Origin: Costus lasius
Lineage: Eukaryota > Streptophyta > Magnoliopsida > Zingiberales > Costaceae
Reading direction: 5' to 3'
Assembly (NCBI GenBank): GCA_027563935.2
Contig: CM050448.1
Coordinates: 66,101,843 to 66,165,842, forward strand
Length of the DNA: 64,000 nt
Position 1 is the first letter of the stretch, and every line of letters starts with the position of its first letter. Of the stretch, positions 1 through 9,562 are shown one piece after another. A program made the translations under genes and the position numbers. The notes beneath the pieces were generated by a model. That model had not been told where the DNA came from, did no database searches, and was given only the letters and a program-made list of their open reading frames with translations.

Positions 1-2
1 TC

Positions 3-908
3 CAGATGAAAGATCTAGGAGAAGCAGCCTATGTGTTAGGTGTGAAGATCTACAGGGATAGATCTAAGAGGCTTCTCGGGCTGTGCCAGAGTACTTACAT
101 CGATAAGGTCCTGGAGAGATTTCGCTTAGAGAATTCTAAGAAAGGATATCTTCCAGTCAGACATGGTCTGAATCTTTCGAAGAGTCAGTGTCCACAAACA
201 CAGACTGAGAAAGATGAAATGAACAATACGCCTTATGCTTCGGCTATTGGTTCTATAATGTATGCGATGTTGTGTACTCGCCCAGACGTCGCTTACGGGT
301 TAAGCGTGACCAGTCGTTACCAGAGTAATCCAGGTTTGGCGCACTGGATTGCAGTCAAGAACATCCTAAAATATCTGCGGAGGACCAAAGATATGTTCTT
401 GATATATGGTGGTCAGGAAGAACTCAGTATTGAAGGATATACTGACGCTTCGTTCCAGTCTGACCAGGATGATTTCCGATCGCAATCAGGCTATGTTTTT
501 AGCTTGAATGGAGGTGCAGTGGTGTGGAAAAGTTTCAAACAGTCAACTGTTGCTGATTCCACAACAGAAGCCGAGTATGTCGCAGCCTCGGAAGCATCCA
601 AGGAGGCAGTGTGGATTCGTAAGTTCGTGAGAGAACTTGGTGTTGTTCCTTCGTGTGCAGATCCTTTGGTTATCTTTTGTGATAACACTGGAGCAATCGC
701 ACAAGCAAAGGAACCACGGTCGCACCAGAAGTCCAAGCACATACAGAGACGGTTTCATTTGATCAGGGAGATCATTGATCGTGGCGAGATCAAAGTATGC
801 AAGGTTCATACAGACGACAATCTGGCAGACCCGCTTACCAAGCCTCTGGCGCAGCAGAAGCATGAGAAGCACTGTAATAATATGGGTTTGAAGTTTTTCA
901 ACCATTAG
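3..908 (+). CDS. Copia family 1 polyprotein, C-terminal part (RT end and RNase H), 5' end outside window
   Basis: This is the last 302 codons of a Ty1/Copia polyprotein that starts before the window. It opens in the tail of the reverse transcriptase (MKDLGEAAYVLGVKIYRDR) and runs through the RNase H domain that removes RNA during cDNA synthesis. RNase H landmarks visible are GYTDASFQSD, DSTTEAEYVAASEA, FCDNTGAIAQAKEPRSHQK and DDNLADPLTKPL, which hold the expected acidic residues. The frame is open to a TAG at 906-908 with no internal stop. It closely matches the C-termini at 27472-28380 (minus) and 37230-38136 (plus), with only scattered substitutions by eye. A polypurine tract and LTR follow directly, so this is the 3' end of an element, not a gene fragment. 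Confidence 0.93.
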   Translation, partial: QMKDLGEAAYVLGVKIYRDRSKRLLGLCQSTYIDKVLERFRLENSKKGYLPVRHGLNLSKSQCPQTQTEKDEMNNTPYASAIGSIMYAMLCTRPDVAYGLSVTSRYQSNPGLAHWIAVKNILKYLRRTKDMFLIYGGQEELSIEGYTDASFQSDQDDFRSQSGYVFSLNGGAVVWKSFKQSTVADSTTEAEYVAASEASKEAVWIRKFVRELGVVPSCADPLVIFCDNTGAIAQAKEPRSHQKSKHIQRRFHLIREIIDRGEIKVCKVHTDDNLADPLTKPLAQQKHEKHCNNMGLKFFNH

Positions 909-911
909 ATT

Positions 912-928
912 AAGTGCAAGTGGGAGAT
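912..928 (+). promoter_or_regulatory. Polypurine tract of Copia family 1
   Basis: A purine-rich run (AAGTGCAAGTGGGAGAT) lies between the polyprotein stop and the LTR start TGTTGGGG. In LTR retrotransposons this is where the RNA primer for plus-strand DNA survives RNase H. The same tract precedes the LTRs at 27451 (minus strand) and 38157. Confidence 0.8.
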
Positions 929-2629
929 TGTTGGGGTATGCCCTTAAGGCTAATGTTTGAGGCCTGTGGGAATGTAACAAGTATCATGTAATAAACTATT
1001 ATGTTTATAAAGGCATGGTTGTTATTCAGTTAGTTACATTGTCTGCTGCAATATATGTTCTTCTGAATAATGTCTCAAAGCTGTTCAGCTGGGCTGACAT
1101 GCTGTTATGTCCTTAGTCGATGTATCTTGGTGAACATGAGACAGCCTTGATATGGTTAAGACTAATATGTGTTCTGATCTTATAGGATGCTTCGAGCATG
1201 GAATAAGATGTAGACTCATGGGTACATGGGATGTACTGGACAGACCCTACTAGGATGTTCAGTTGTTTGTCACAACGTGAATATTCCTTGTATAAGACAA
1301 GTGGCACATTTCCTCTGACTTGAGATCACTTGTGTTTTCTAAATGATGATTGTCATTATTTTGAGTTAGTTCAATATCATTTGAAACATAATGATTATAG
1401 ACTATCTTGGATGGTGAGCTTGAGTCAGGTTAGGGCACTAGTGATAGACATAGGATTGCCGTCTCCTTGTTTAAGGAGTGTGATGTTCTAAAGGGGCCCC
1501 CTGGATGAGATGATTGAGAGAGTGTATGGCCATACCCAGGTGACAGTGTTCATCTGATCTAATCATGCTCATCATATTGGAGTTACAAGTTTGACAGACT
1601 TGTCCAATAAGAACATCCAGTGGCAAAGGAAATATGTATGCTTTGTGAAATGATTCACACTTGTGCTATGGTTTGGGTGTAGTCTTGGAAGACTCTTTCC
1701 TTTATATCGGGAGACAGTGATGTGTTGCTAGATACCCCTCACTGATCGTGATAATGTGAATTATCGTTACCGACATTTAAAGGAAACCCTTAGGGTCGCA
1801 CAATTTGATGATATGGCTTACTTAAGTCAGATCGTGTGGACTGAATTGTTTGGGTTCAGTTTTAAGGGATTTAATCTCTGATTGTAAGTGAGATCTGGTC
1901 TGATCATGTTTGATTGATTAGGGCTTGAGATCGGTAAGCTTCGATTGAGAGAATGGATGCCAGATCGGTCAGATCAGGGGCATTAAAGAGATCGACGGTT
2001 AGATCTAAAGCCTTAGGGTTTATTTGATCTAGGCCTTGTCGCTTGGCTTGGTTGGTTCTTAAACCGAACCAATTGAACCAGCTCACTAAAAGAGCGCTTG
2101 GTTCATTGGGAGAGGAGTGGGCGACGAGTTCACATAGCGTGAACGTTGGGATGAGGAGAGGTTACTATTTTTAGTAACCATGATCTCCATGTCGAGTGGG
2201 CGCTCATCCGAAATAGAGTATTCTCTATTTTCGCCAATTCACTAATTCCTCTCGCAAGTTTTTCCTCTCGACTGGGTGTGCGGCGACGCTTGAAGGTTGA
2301 GGAGGATTCGGCCAAGGAGAAAGACATCTCTTTTCCCTTCACTCGACAAGGACCTCTTGGAACCTTGCTAGCACAAGGAGCACCAAGAGAGATAGCAACA
2401 TCATCTTGTGTGTGACGACAAGGAGAAGATCTACTTTGATCTTTGCTTCCAAGGAAACATCTTTCCATGGCGATGGTATGAATGTTTTCTTATTGTTATC
2501 AAGTTGATCTTTTGCATGCGTATCGATCTTATAACCCTAATTCCGCAAGAGAACAATTTTATGCGCCATATGCTCTAAGGGTTATGCTCCCCCATGAAGG
2601 GGACCCCCCTTATTTAAGGGGTTCTTTCA
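929..2629 (+). repeat. Copia family 1 LTR (3' LTR), 1701 bp
   Basis: The repeat begins TGTTGGGGTATGCCC right after the polypurine tract and ends CTTTCA, so it has the canonical TG...CA termini. Other copies are at 25749-27451 (minus), 38157-39848 (plus) and 61220-62899 (plus), with a partial at 25026-25748 (minus). The right flank is the middle of a minus-strand Gypsy gag, so the element inserted there; the base after the LTR starts a possible target duplication (GGGTT), but its partner lies left of the window. ORFs inside the LTR look like chance ORFs. Confidence 0.9.
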
Positions 2630-2957
2630 GGGTTTGAATAGGAGGTCCATTCCACATGTTTGGTTGAGGGATTCCTACATGGTTTGGATTGGGGGTTTGT
2701 TGCCCATTCCCAGGTTGTTGGGTGTCCACATGATTTGGACTAGGGGGTGGTTCACTAGCATGACTTGGAGATCTACCCCTAGCATTGTTAAGCTGGTTGA
2801 GGTTTTGGTTGATGGTTTCTATTTGAGCGGCCAAAAGGTGAAATTGGTTAAGACTCTGAGTAATGGTTCCTACTTGCTCAGTCAAAAGATCAATCTTATC
2901 ATTCAAGGCAGCATTATCCATTGTGGAATCTTGTTGAGTTTTAGACCGGGTTTGCAT
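2630..2957 (-). pseudogene. Ty3/Gypsy gag, N-terminal fragment cut by the Copia LTR
   Basis: On the minus strand the frame likely starts at the MQTRSKTQQ methionine (near 2957), matching the METRSKTQQ start of the plus-strand Gypsy gag at 57422. About 110 residues are left: a Gln/Asn-rich, probably coiled segment (LTEQVGTITQSLNQFHLL) and a Pro-rich linker (EPPPSPNHVDTQQPGNG). The capsid-like core is missing because the Copia LTR ending at 2629 interrupts the frame. Gag would normally form the cytoplasmic particle. The methionine 13 codons further upstream is less likely because it lies in the leader-like part. Confidence 0.75.
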
Positions 2958-3107
2958 GGTATTTTTGAAAGATATAAGTTTTGAACATAGGGCCAAAATG
3001 ATAGATAAAATAAGTAGTCAACTTCTTTCAAACACCTAATTCCAAAGATCGCTTAGAAGTAGAAAGTAAGTTTTTGAGGCTTACAAAAATCTAGTCTAAG
3101 AGCCTAA

Positions 3108-3119
3108 GCTCTGATACCA
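3108..3119 (-). promoter_or_regulatory. Primer binding site of minus-strand Gypsy (initiator tRNA-Met type)
   Basis: The reverse complement reads TGGTATCAGAGC, complementary to the 3' end of plant initiator tRNA-Met. It sits three bases inside the LTR end at 3123 and upstream (minus strand) of gag, which fixes element orientation. The plus-strand relative has TGGTATTAGAGC at 57253-57264. Confidence 0.85.
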
Positions 3120-3122
3120 AGC

Positions 3123-4650
3123 TGATGTAAGACGGGGAACTAAAGCAATCAAACAACGCTTTTGAAAACTGATTTTGATAAATAGCTTACTAGTAAGGAA
3201 AACCGAGATTAAGTTAATGAGGTTTAGAAAACTAATTTTTTGTATTTTAAATATATAAGAAAATCCGAATTTAGACTAAGAGCAGTAAGTAAGTTCTACA
3301 CTAGAAAAACAGTAACTGCATGAAATAAACTTACAGTACAGCCCTTGAGAATTGAAGGGCTGTGCTTCCCGTTCTTCACCGGTCCTATTCTGATGGAAGG
3401 TGTAGGGTGGAGCTTACAAGCAATCACAGAAGATCCGTACAAGCCACGGATTTTAATACAGAAATAACTCAAGGGGTGAGGTTAAGCCTCACAAGTTCCC
3501 TTGCTAACCCTAAGATAGCTAAAGAGAGGGGAAGAGAAGGAAGGGGAGGGCGCCCCTCCTAGACCCACTCCAAGCGCAAGCTACAAGTTAAAATAAACAA
3601 GATTTAGTGTATAGAAGAGTTCTTAAAATCTAATGAAGAAGTTAAGGAAGAAACTTAGCCGATTGGGATGAAAGCTCCTTGAGGCCGAGGATTGATGTTC
3701 TCCTTGCTCCAAACCGAGGGTGAGGGAAGTTCTTCTTGTGATGGCACACACAAATAAGGGGAAGAACTCCTTAGGGTTTCGGTGGGGAAGCTAGAAGGAT
3801 GAGAAGAACTCGGCTAAAGGAGAAAACAAGCACTAACACAAGTAAATAACCTAGGCAACTAATAGACAATATTATTTCATCAACAAGTGGTGCAAATACA
3901 AGGGGGAGACCATGCTTTTATTGGCGAGATAGGGCTTAGGGCAGGATAGTCATTAGCTTCCATGCGCCTATTACAAAGATGGATGGAATTTGGATTTCAA
4001 AATCAAGATGAGGTAGGCGCAAATCCTCTTGGTGAACTTCCTTCTTTGGTGACCTTTGTTTGGCAATTCTTTAAGTGCTTGAGGGAGGTATCTTCTTAGC
4101 TTTGGCAAAAATCTTGTTGGCTCATGGACAAGGAATTCAAAATTTGAATCCTTTCCATGAGGGCATGGGCGGCAACAAGAGATGGAATTTTCTCATTAAT
4201 GTCTTCATAAATGCTCTCCTTTAATTGTGGATCTTGATGAGGAATCCCTTTGATTGTGGATCTTGAAGGATGAGATTTGAATTCATTCCTCTAGTGGTTG
4301 GCGCATATATCTTGATTGGATGATGAGGTGGTTGATTGCTTCATTGAAGATGCGCCCAATAAATGTAGCAAGTGAGTTATGGCATGGCTTGAAGTGAGCT
4401 TGGGCTTTGAAGTCTTCCTTTCCTTTTCTGGAGCTGAACTTGATGAGTGGAGCTTGAGTAACCTTGAGCTGGACTTGAGCTGCTCCTTTCTTGATTGACC
4501 TGCCAAAATGATCCTAATGCCTACATGCACTAGTTTACTATGATGCAAGAGTACATAAAGTTGTATGAATTACAATGCACTACCTACTACAAGTGGACTT
4601 GCCATAAATGACTACATGATGCATGGTTTTATTGAAAAACAAACTACCCT
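3123..4650 (-). repeat. Ty3/Gypsy LTR, minus strand (right edge approximate)
   Basis: On the minus strand this LTR ends ...TTACATCA next to the primer site. Its body matches the plus-strand LTR ending at 57248: shared blocks include the run around AACTTGTGAGGCTTAACCTC (3477-3496), TTCTCAAGGGCTGTACTG, and ATTGTAATTCAT near 4570. The LTR start near 4650 is not resolved; no clear TG was fixed. It is roughly 1.5 kb against about 1.5 kb for the plus-strand LTR once that copy's 1.84-kb insertion is removed. Confidence 0.7.
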
Positions 4651-4677
4651 AAAATGCAATGCAAGAGAGAGGGGACT

Positions 4678-4787
4678 CTAAGGGAACCCATATCGATTAG
4701 GTGCCCTACGAGTCTGAGCAGATCTCCTCAGAGCAGGGCTACTGCCTCCATCAATTCTAGAGCCACTTCCATGCTCGGCCTCAGTGG
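4678..4787 (-). pseudogene. Ty3/Gypsy pol C-terminal tail
   Basis: The minus strand translates to a short basic tail containing RRSAQTRRAPNRYGFP followed by a TAG at 4678-4680. Basic tails of this style end plant retrotransposon pol proteins. A homologous tail (RRKPPRYGFA, stop 53906-53908) precedes the plus-strand Gypsy LTR. The rest of pol is absent because Copia 2 sequence begins near 4788. Here a pol tail lies upstream of an LTR that also has a primer site and gag on its other side. Confidence 0.55.
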
Positions 4788-7367
4788 CTGAGAAGGATGC
4801 TTTTGATAAGCATCAATACTTTGGAGGTTGCTAATTTGATGCTAACCAACATGTCGCCTGAATTTAGAGAGCAATATGAATCTAAGAATGCCTCTGAGAT
4901 TATTTGTAATCTAAGGCAGCCCTTTAATGAATTGGTTTAGCTCGACCCTCCTATAGTAGTCATTCAGTGTGGTGAGCCGAACGGTTTGACCAAGGAGCTG
5001 AAACTAAAGATGGAAAGGATTAGGAATAACAGGTACTATTCATGTGGAGGGCCACCTCACATGTTGAAGGACATGGTGAGACTTCAGAACGAGGAGAAGA
5101 GAAGCTGGGCTTCGTCTTCTGGCTCAGGTATTTATGTTACCGAAGTCAACCTTTCTACTTCTATGTCATGGGTATTGGATACCGCATGCGGAGCTCATAT
5201 TTGTACAAATATGCAGGGGCTCAAGAAAAGTAGATCGGTGCGGCCTGGAGAGATTGATCTACGTGTTGAAAATGGAGCACAGGTTGCTGCTGTTGCCGTA
5301 GGACTTTTGACGCTCTCCCTGCCTTCTAGACTTCAAATAGAGTTAAATAATTGCTATTATGTACCTTCTCTTACCAAAAACATTGTATCTATTCCTTGCT
5401 TGGCAAGGAAAGGATTTAAATTTGAAATAAAAGAGGACTCTTGTTCTTTTTCATTTGCAAATGTGTTTTATGAGAAGGGTACCTTGTGCAATGGATTATA
5501 TGTCTTGGACATGGATAACTCTATATGTAACATAAATCACAAAAGGATCAAGCTGAGTGGTTCAGTTGTTGCGTACCTTTGGCATTGTCGATTAGCCCAT
5601 ATAAACAAGAATCGCATTCAACAACTCCATGCAAATGGATTGTTAGATTCAACCTCCTTGGAGGAGCTTGATACTTGTGAGCCTTGTTTATTAGGGAAAA
5701 TGACAAAAGCACCCTTCACCAAGATTGGTGAGAGGGCAGGTGGTTTGTTGGATCTCATACATACTGATGTGTGTGGGCCATTCAGTAAACAAGCCAGAGG
5801 TGGGCACAACTACTTCATCACATTTACTGATGACTTCAGTTGATATGGTTATGTCTATTTGATGAGACATAAGTCCGAATCCTTTGAGAAATTTAAGGAG
5901 TTTAGACATGAAGTAGAGAACCAACTAGGTAGATCTATTAAGGCTCTTCGATCAGATCATGGTGGAGAGTACCTGAGCGGTCAGTTCTTTGACTATCTTA
6001 GAGAGTGTGAGATTCTATCCCAACTCACTCCTCCTAGAACACCTCAATGGAATTGTGTGTCTGAAAGGAGAAATTGAACCTTGTTGGACATGGTTCGATC
6101 TATGATGAGTCATGCAACTCTACCTCCCTCATTTTGGGGCCATGCACTTGAGACAGCTTCTCTCATACTGAATAATGTTCCATCTAAGAGTGTCTCCAAG
6201 ATTCTGTACGAGGTATGGAGTGGGAGATGACCGAATCTCTCTTTTATTAGAGTCTGGGGATGTGAGGCTTATGTCAAATGTTAGGATTCTAGCAAGCTAG
6301 AACCCAGATATGATAAATGCGTGTTTGTGGGTTATCCTAAGGAAACTAAAGGATATTACTTCTATATTCCCAGCGAGAACAAAGTTTTTGTTGCTCGAGG
6401 TGCTATCTTTCTAGAGAAAGAATTTCTCATGAAAGAAGTCAGTGGGAGAAAGTTTGACTTGGATGAGGTCCAAGTGCAACCACAAGACACTGAGGTGGAA
6501 CCTGAGCCACCTGCACCAGTTGCTGGGCAACCAGAGACTCAGACACAGGCCTCGCGTAGGTCTGGGAGGATTCGTCATGCACCTGAGAGGTATGGGTCAT
6601 TGCCGACCCAACACAATGGGATCTTCATCATTGAGGATGAACCCAGGACCTATGATGAGGCGGTCACTGGACCAGACTCCGAGAAATGGCTTGAGGCCAT
6701 GAGATCCGAGATGGATTCCATGTCGGCTAACCAAGTTTGGGATTTGGTTGAGCTACCTGATGGGGTAAAACCTATAGGGTGTAAATGGGTCTTCAAGAGG
6801 AAGACTGACATGGATGGCAACATAGTTACCTATAAGGGTAGACTTGTGGCTAAAGGATTCAGACAGGTCCACGGGGTGGACTATGATGAAACCTTTTCGA
6901 CAGTTGCCATGTTCAAATCCATTCGAATCTTGCTTGCTATAGCTGCATATCACGATTATGAGATATGACAGATGGATGTAAAGACAACATTCCTTAACGG
7001 AAAGCTGACGGAGGATGTGTATATGACACAACCTGATGGCTTCATCCATCCTGTAGAGGTCAATAAGGTCTGCAGGCTAAAGAGATCCATTTATGGATTA
7101 AAGCAAGCTTCTCGAAGTTGAAATCTTCGATTTGATGAGGCAGTAAGAGATTACGGCTTTATCAAGAGCGAAGATGATGCCTGTGTATACAGAAAATTCA
7201 GTGGGAGCTTGGTGACATTTCTGGTCCTGTATGTCGATGACATACTTCTCATCGGAAATGACATCCCTAGTCTTCAAGCTATGAAGACATAGTTCGGGAA
7301 GTGTTTCGAGATGAAAGACTTGGGGGAGGCCGCCTATATCCTAGGCGTGAGGATCTACCGAGATAGA
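4788..7367 (+). pseudogene. Copia family 2 polyprotein, first part (gag end, protease, integrase, RT), split by insertion
   Basis: A decayed Copia polyprotein lies in one reading frame with no frameshift seen from 4986 on. It shows a degraded zinc knuckle (YYSCGGPPHM), the protease motif WVLDTACGAHICTN, integrase zinc residues (HCRLAHI and CEPCLLGK), IHTDVCGPF, RSDHGGEYLS, QWNCVSERRN, and RT motifs (CKWVFKRKTDMDGN, YVDDILLIGND). In-frame stops fall near 5841, 6075, 6228, 6282, 6966, 7119 and 7290; most look like CGA or TGG codons changed by transitions. The 5' LTR, leader and gag start are missing: Gypsy sequence abuts at about 4787. The frame breaks cleanly after an AGA codon at 7365-7367, where the Athila-like element inserted, and resumes at 18780. 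Confidence 0.9.
7363..7367. other. Target-site duplication ATAGA, left copy
   Basis: ATAGA at 7363-7367 is repeated at 18775-18779. Removing 7368-18779 restores the Copia 2 frame exactly (codons GAT AGA then TCC AAG), matching the RDRSKR motif of family 1. This defines the inserted element's edges. Confidence 0.9.
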
Positions 7368-7629
7368 TGATGACACCAAAATATGTAGTATATTTTGTAT
7401 CATTTTAGATACCTTTTCATGCTAAATTGAGGATTTTTTTACTTGTTTTTATGCTGAATCCATTAAATATTGCAAAGTCTACTTCTATTTTGTTTTTTCA
7501 TATTTTTCAGGCAAAAAGGCACTATTTTAGGCATTTTCAAGCAAAAATCAAATACATGGAAGAGTTCTCATCATCAAGAAGAAGTCACCCAAGAATTTTC
7601 ATGCAAATCGAGGCGAAGAACCCAAAATA

Positions 7630-7992
7630 CAGTAGTGCCGTAAAGGATTTTACGGTACCGTATTTTACACGGCTACCGTATTATCGAGATCATAGCCGTA
7701 TTTTGGTGATTTACTGAACAGAAGGCTTTTGCGAAATTACGGCACCACCGTAAGAAGTTACACGGCTGTATTTCGGATTGCGCTAGAACAGAAACTTCAT
7801 CTGAAATTACGGCACCTGCCGTAAAGAATTACACGAGCCATATTTCCCTGACGAATCCGACCAGAGAGTTCAAGAGATTTTATGGCACTGGCCGTAAACT
7901 ATTTTACGGGCCGTATTTTCTGAGACGACATTGGCACAGAAGACTCAAGAGATTTTACGGCACCAGCCGTAAACAATTACACTACCGTAAAA
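7630..7992 (+). repeat. Tandem array of TACGG palindromes in the LTR
   Basis: Four or five diverged units each hold inverted TACGG/CCGTA half sites a few bases apart, for example the perfect 12-mer TACGGTACCGTA at 7651-7662, TACGGCACCACCGTA near 7739, and further pairs near 7811, 7881 and 7957. Similar arrays lie in other LTRs and 3' regions of this window. Function unknown. Confidence 0.75.
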
Positions 7993-8775
7993 CCCATTTT
8001 GAACGCGACGCCCAGGTCAATGTCCACACTCGATTCTTGCGGAGATGATTGCGGATGATCCAGAAGTTTATATTCGATGCCGTAAGAAGCAAAAGGGGAG
8101 CTTTGGACGGGAGGATTAGAGAGAGACCAAAAGCCCTAAATTTTGTACACCGTCGAGGGAGAAATCTTGATCCACACCGTCGCTGAGGGTTTCGCCGCCG
8201 CGCTCGATCCAAGCCGTGATTTTTCTACTGAAGCATCGCCTGGTGAAAGAGACAACGTGCCAGAAGTTTCAGATCGAAAGGAGATAAATTGGAGGAGAAA
8301 TCAGAGGAAGAAGGATCGCCACCACTATTCATGCCTTCCTTTGTAAAATACGGCTGTGAAATACTTCACAGCCGTGCCGTATTTTCTAAAAACTCTTCTT
8401 TTTGTTCATTTTTGATTTTATGAAATTATGGAATATTGTATTTCCTTCGCCATGCTAGCTTAAACTACTCTTGGGACATGGGGGAGTAGTTCACTTGACT
8501 TTTAATGATTAGATAACTTCTTTTTCAATATTTCGTTGAGTTTGATTTTAGCATGATGATTTTGCTCATGTGATAATTGTGCTTAGACTCTCTTTAAGTT
8601 CATATTATTAATTATGTTCTTAGAATTTTCGCTTGAGACTGAAATGTAATTGCTTGAGAATTTGGAACCCTAGAATTGCATGTTAGGATCCCTTCCTTAG
8701 GTTAGATCCATCTTGATCTTTTCTAGTAAAATATATAACATGAATCCATAGATCGAGTCTATTTGTCAAACATGG

Positions 8776-8802
8776 AGATCTTGTGCGATTCGCACAAGAT
8801 CT
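8776..8802. repeat. 27-bp perfect palindrome in the LTR
   Basis: The 13-bp arms AGATCTTGTGCGA and TCGCACAAGATCT are separated by a single T. Half of it (CGCACAAGATCT) reappears in the minus-strand relative near 43434, so it belongs to the family. Confidence 0.8.
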
Positions 8803-9264
8803 GAACGTTGGAGGTCCTTGAGCAAAACTAGTTGCGAGACTCGGATGCACGAAAGTGATCCTTGAGACTCCACTAGAGATTCTAGAGCTCGGATGCACGA
8901 AAGTGATCCTTGAGTTCATCCTTTGATAATATCTTCTTCATGATGAAATTGAATCAACGAAATCCTTATTCATGTCTAGTCATAAAAGTTTAAATGAACG
9001 AAACCCTAGTCCCAGCTTTTCTCTCTAATAATCCCGCTTTTAGTTACCGATTGCTATTCTCATGATCTCGTTTTGCCTAGTTAGTAAGAAATCAACTATT
9101 TAGTATTCGACAACGTAGGTCCCTGTGGATTTGATACTTTTTTATTACTTTGTATACCCGTGCACTTGCGGTTTAACAACAAGTTTTTGGTGCCGTTACC
9201 AAGGATTAGTCCAAAGTACACGCGTGCCAGATTTGTTGTGTTCCCTTTCGGGCTATCAAGTTTT

Positions 9265-9282
9265 TGGCGCCGTTGCCGGGGA
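9265..9282 (+). promoter_or_regulatory. Primer binding site, tRNA-Asp type (with a degraded duplicate at 9188)
   Basis: TGGCGCCGTTGCCGGGGA is complementary to the 3' end of plant tRNA-Asp, the primer reported for Athila-type elements. A decayed copy, TGGTGCCGTTACCAAGGA, starts at 9188 after the first possible LTR end, so the LTR-primer junction is duplicated with about 77 bp spacing. Confidence 0.85.
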
Positions 9283-9562
9283 CCTTAGTTTTGTCGATAT
9301 TAGAGACATTGAGATTATTACTAGATTAGGTTTTTATTTACTATTTTTTATTATTATTATTTACTGCTTATTTTCTGTTTCTTGAAATCACTTGATCTGT
9401 TTACTTTGCATGCACAGGAGCCTTAGGTCAGGACCACTTGTACCATTGGATCCTGAAATCAATAAGACATTAAGAGCGCACAGAAAGTTGAGGTTAGAAG
9501 AATCATCACAAGAAGAACTGCAAGAACAATCCCAACCAGAGTTATAAGAAGAGATTTTAGAG

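Larger units (their letters stand above)
7368..9181 (+). repeat. Athila-like 5' LTR (alternative right edge 9258)
   Basis: It starts TGATGACACCAAAATATG, similar to the minus-strand LTR start at 44761 (TGATAACACCAAAATTTATAG). Two right edges are possible because the end region is duplicated: GGTTTAACAACA at 9181 before a degraded primer site, or GGGCTATCA at 9258 before a better one. Inside are an array of TACGG palindromes (7630-7992), an 11-bp hairpin (8350-8375), a 27-bp palindrome (8776-8802) and two copies of GGATGCACGAAAGTGATCC near 8842 and 8891. Confidence 0.8.
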
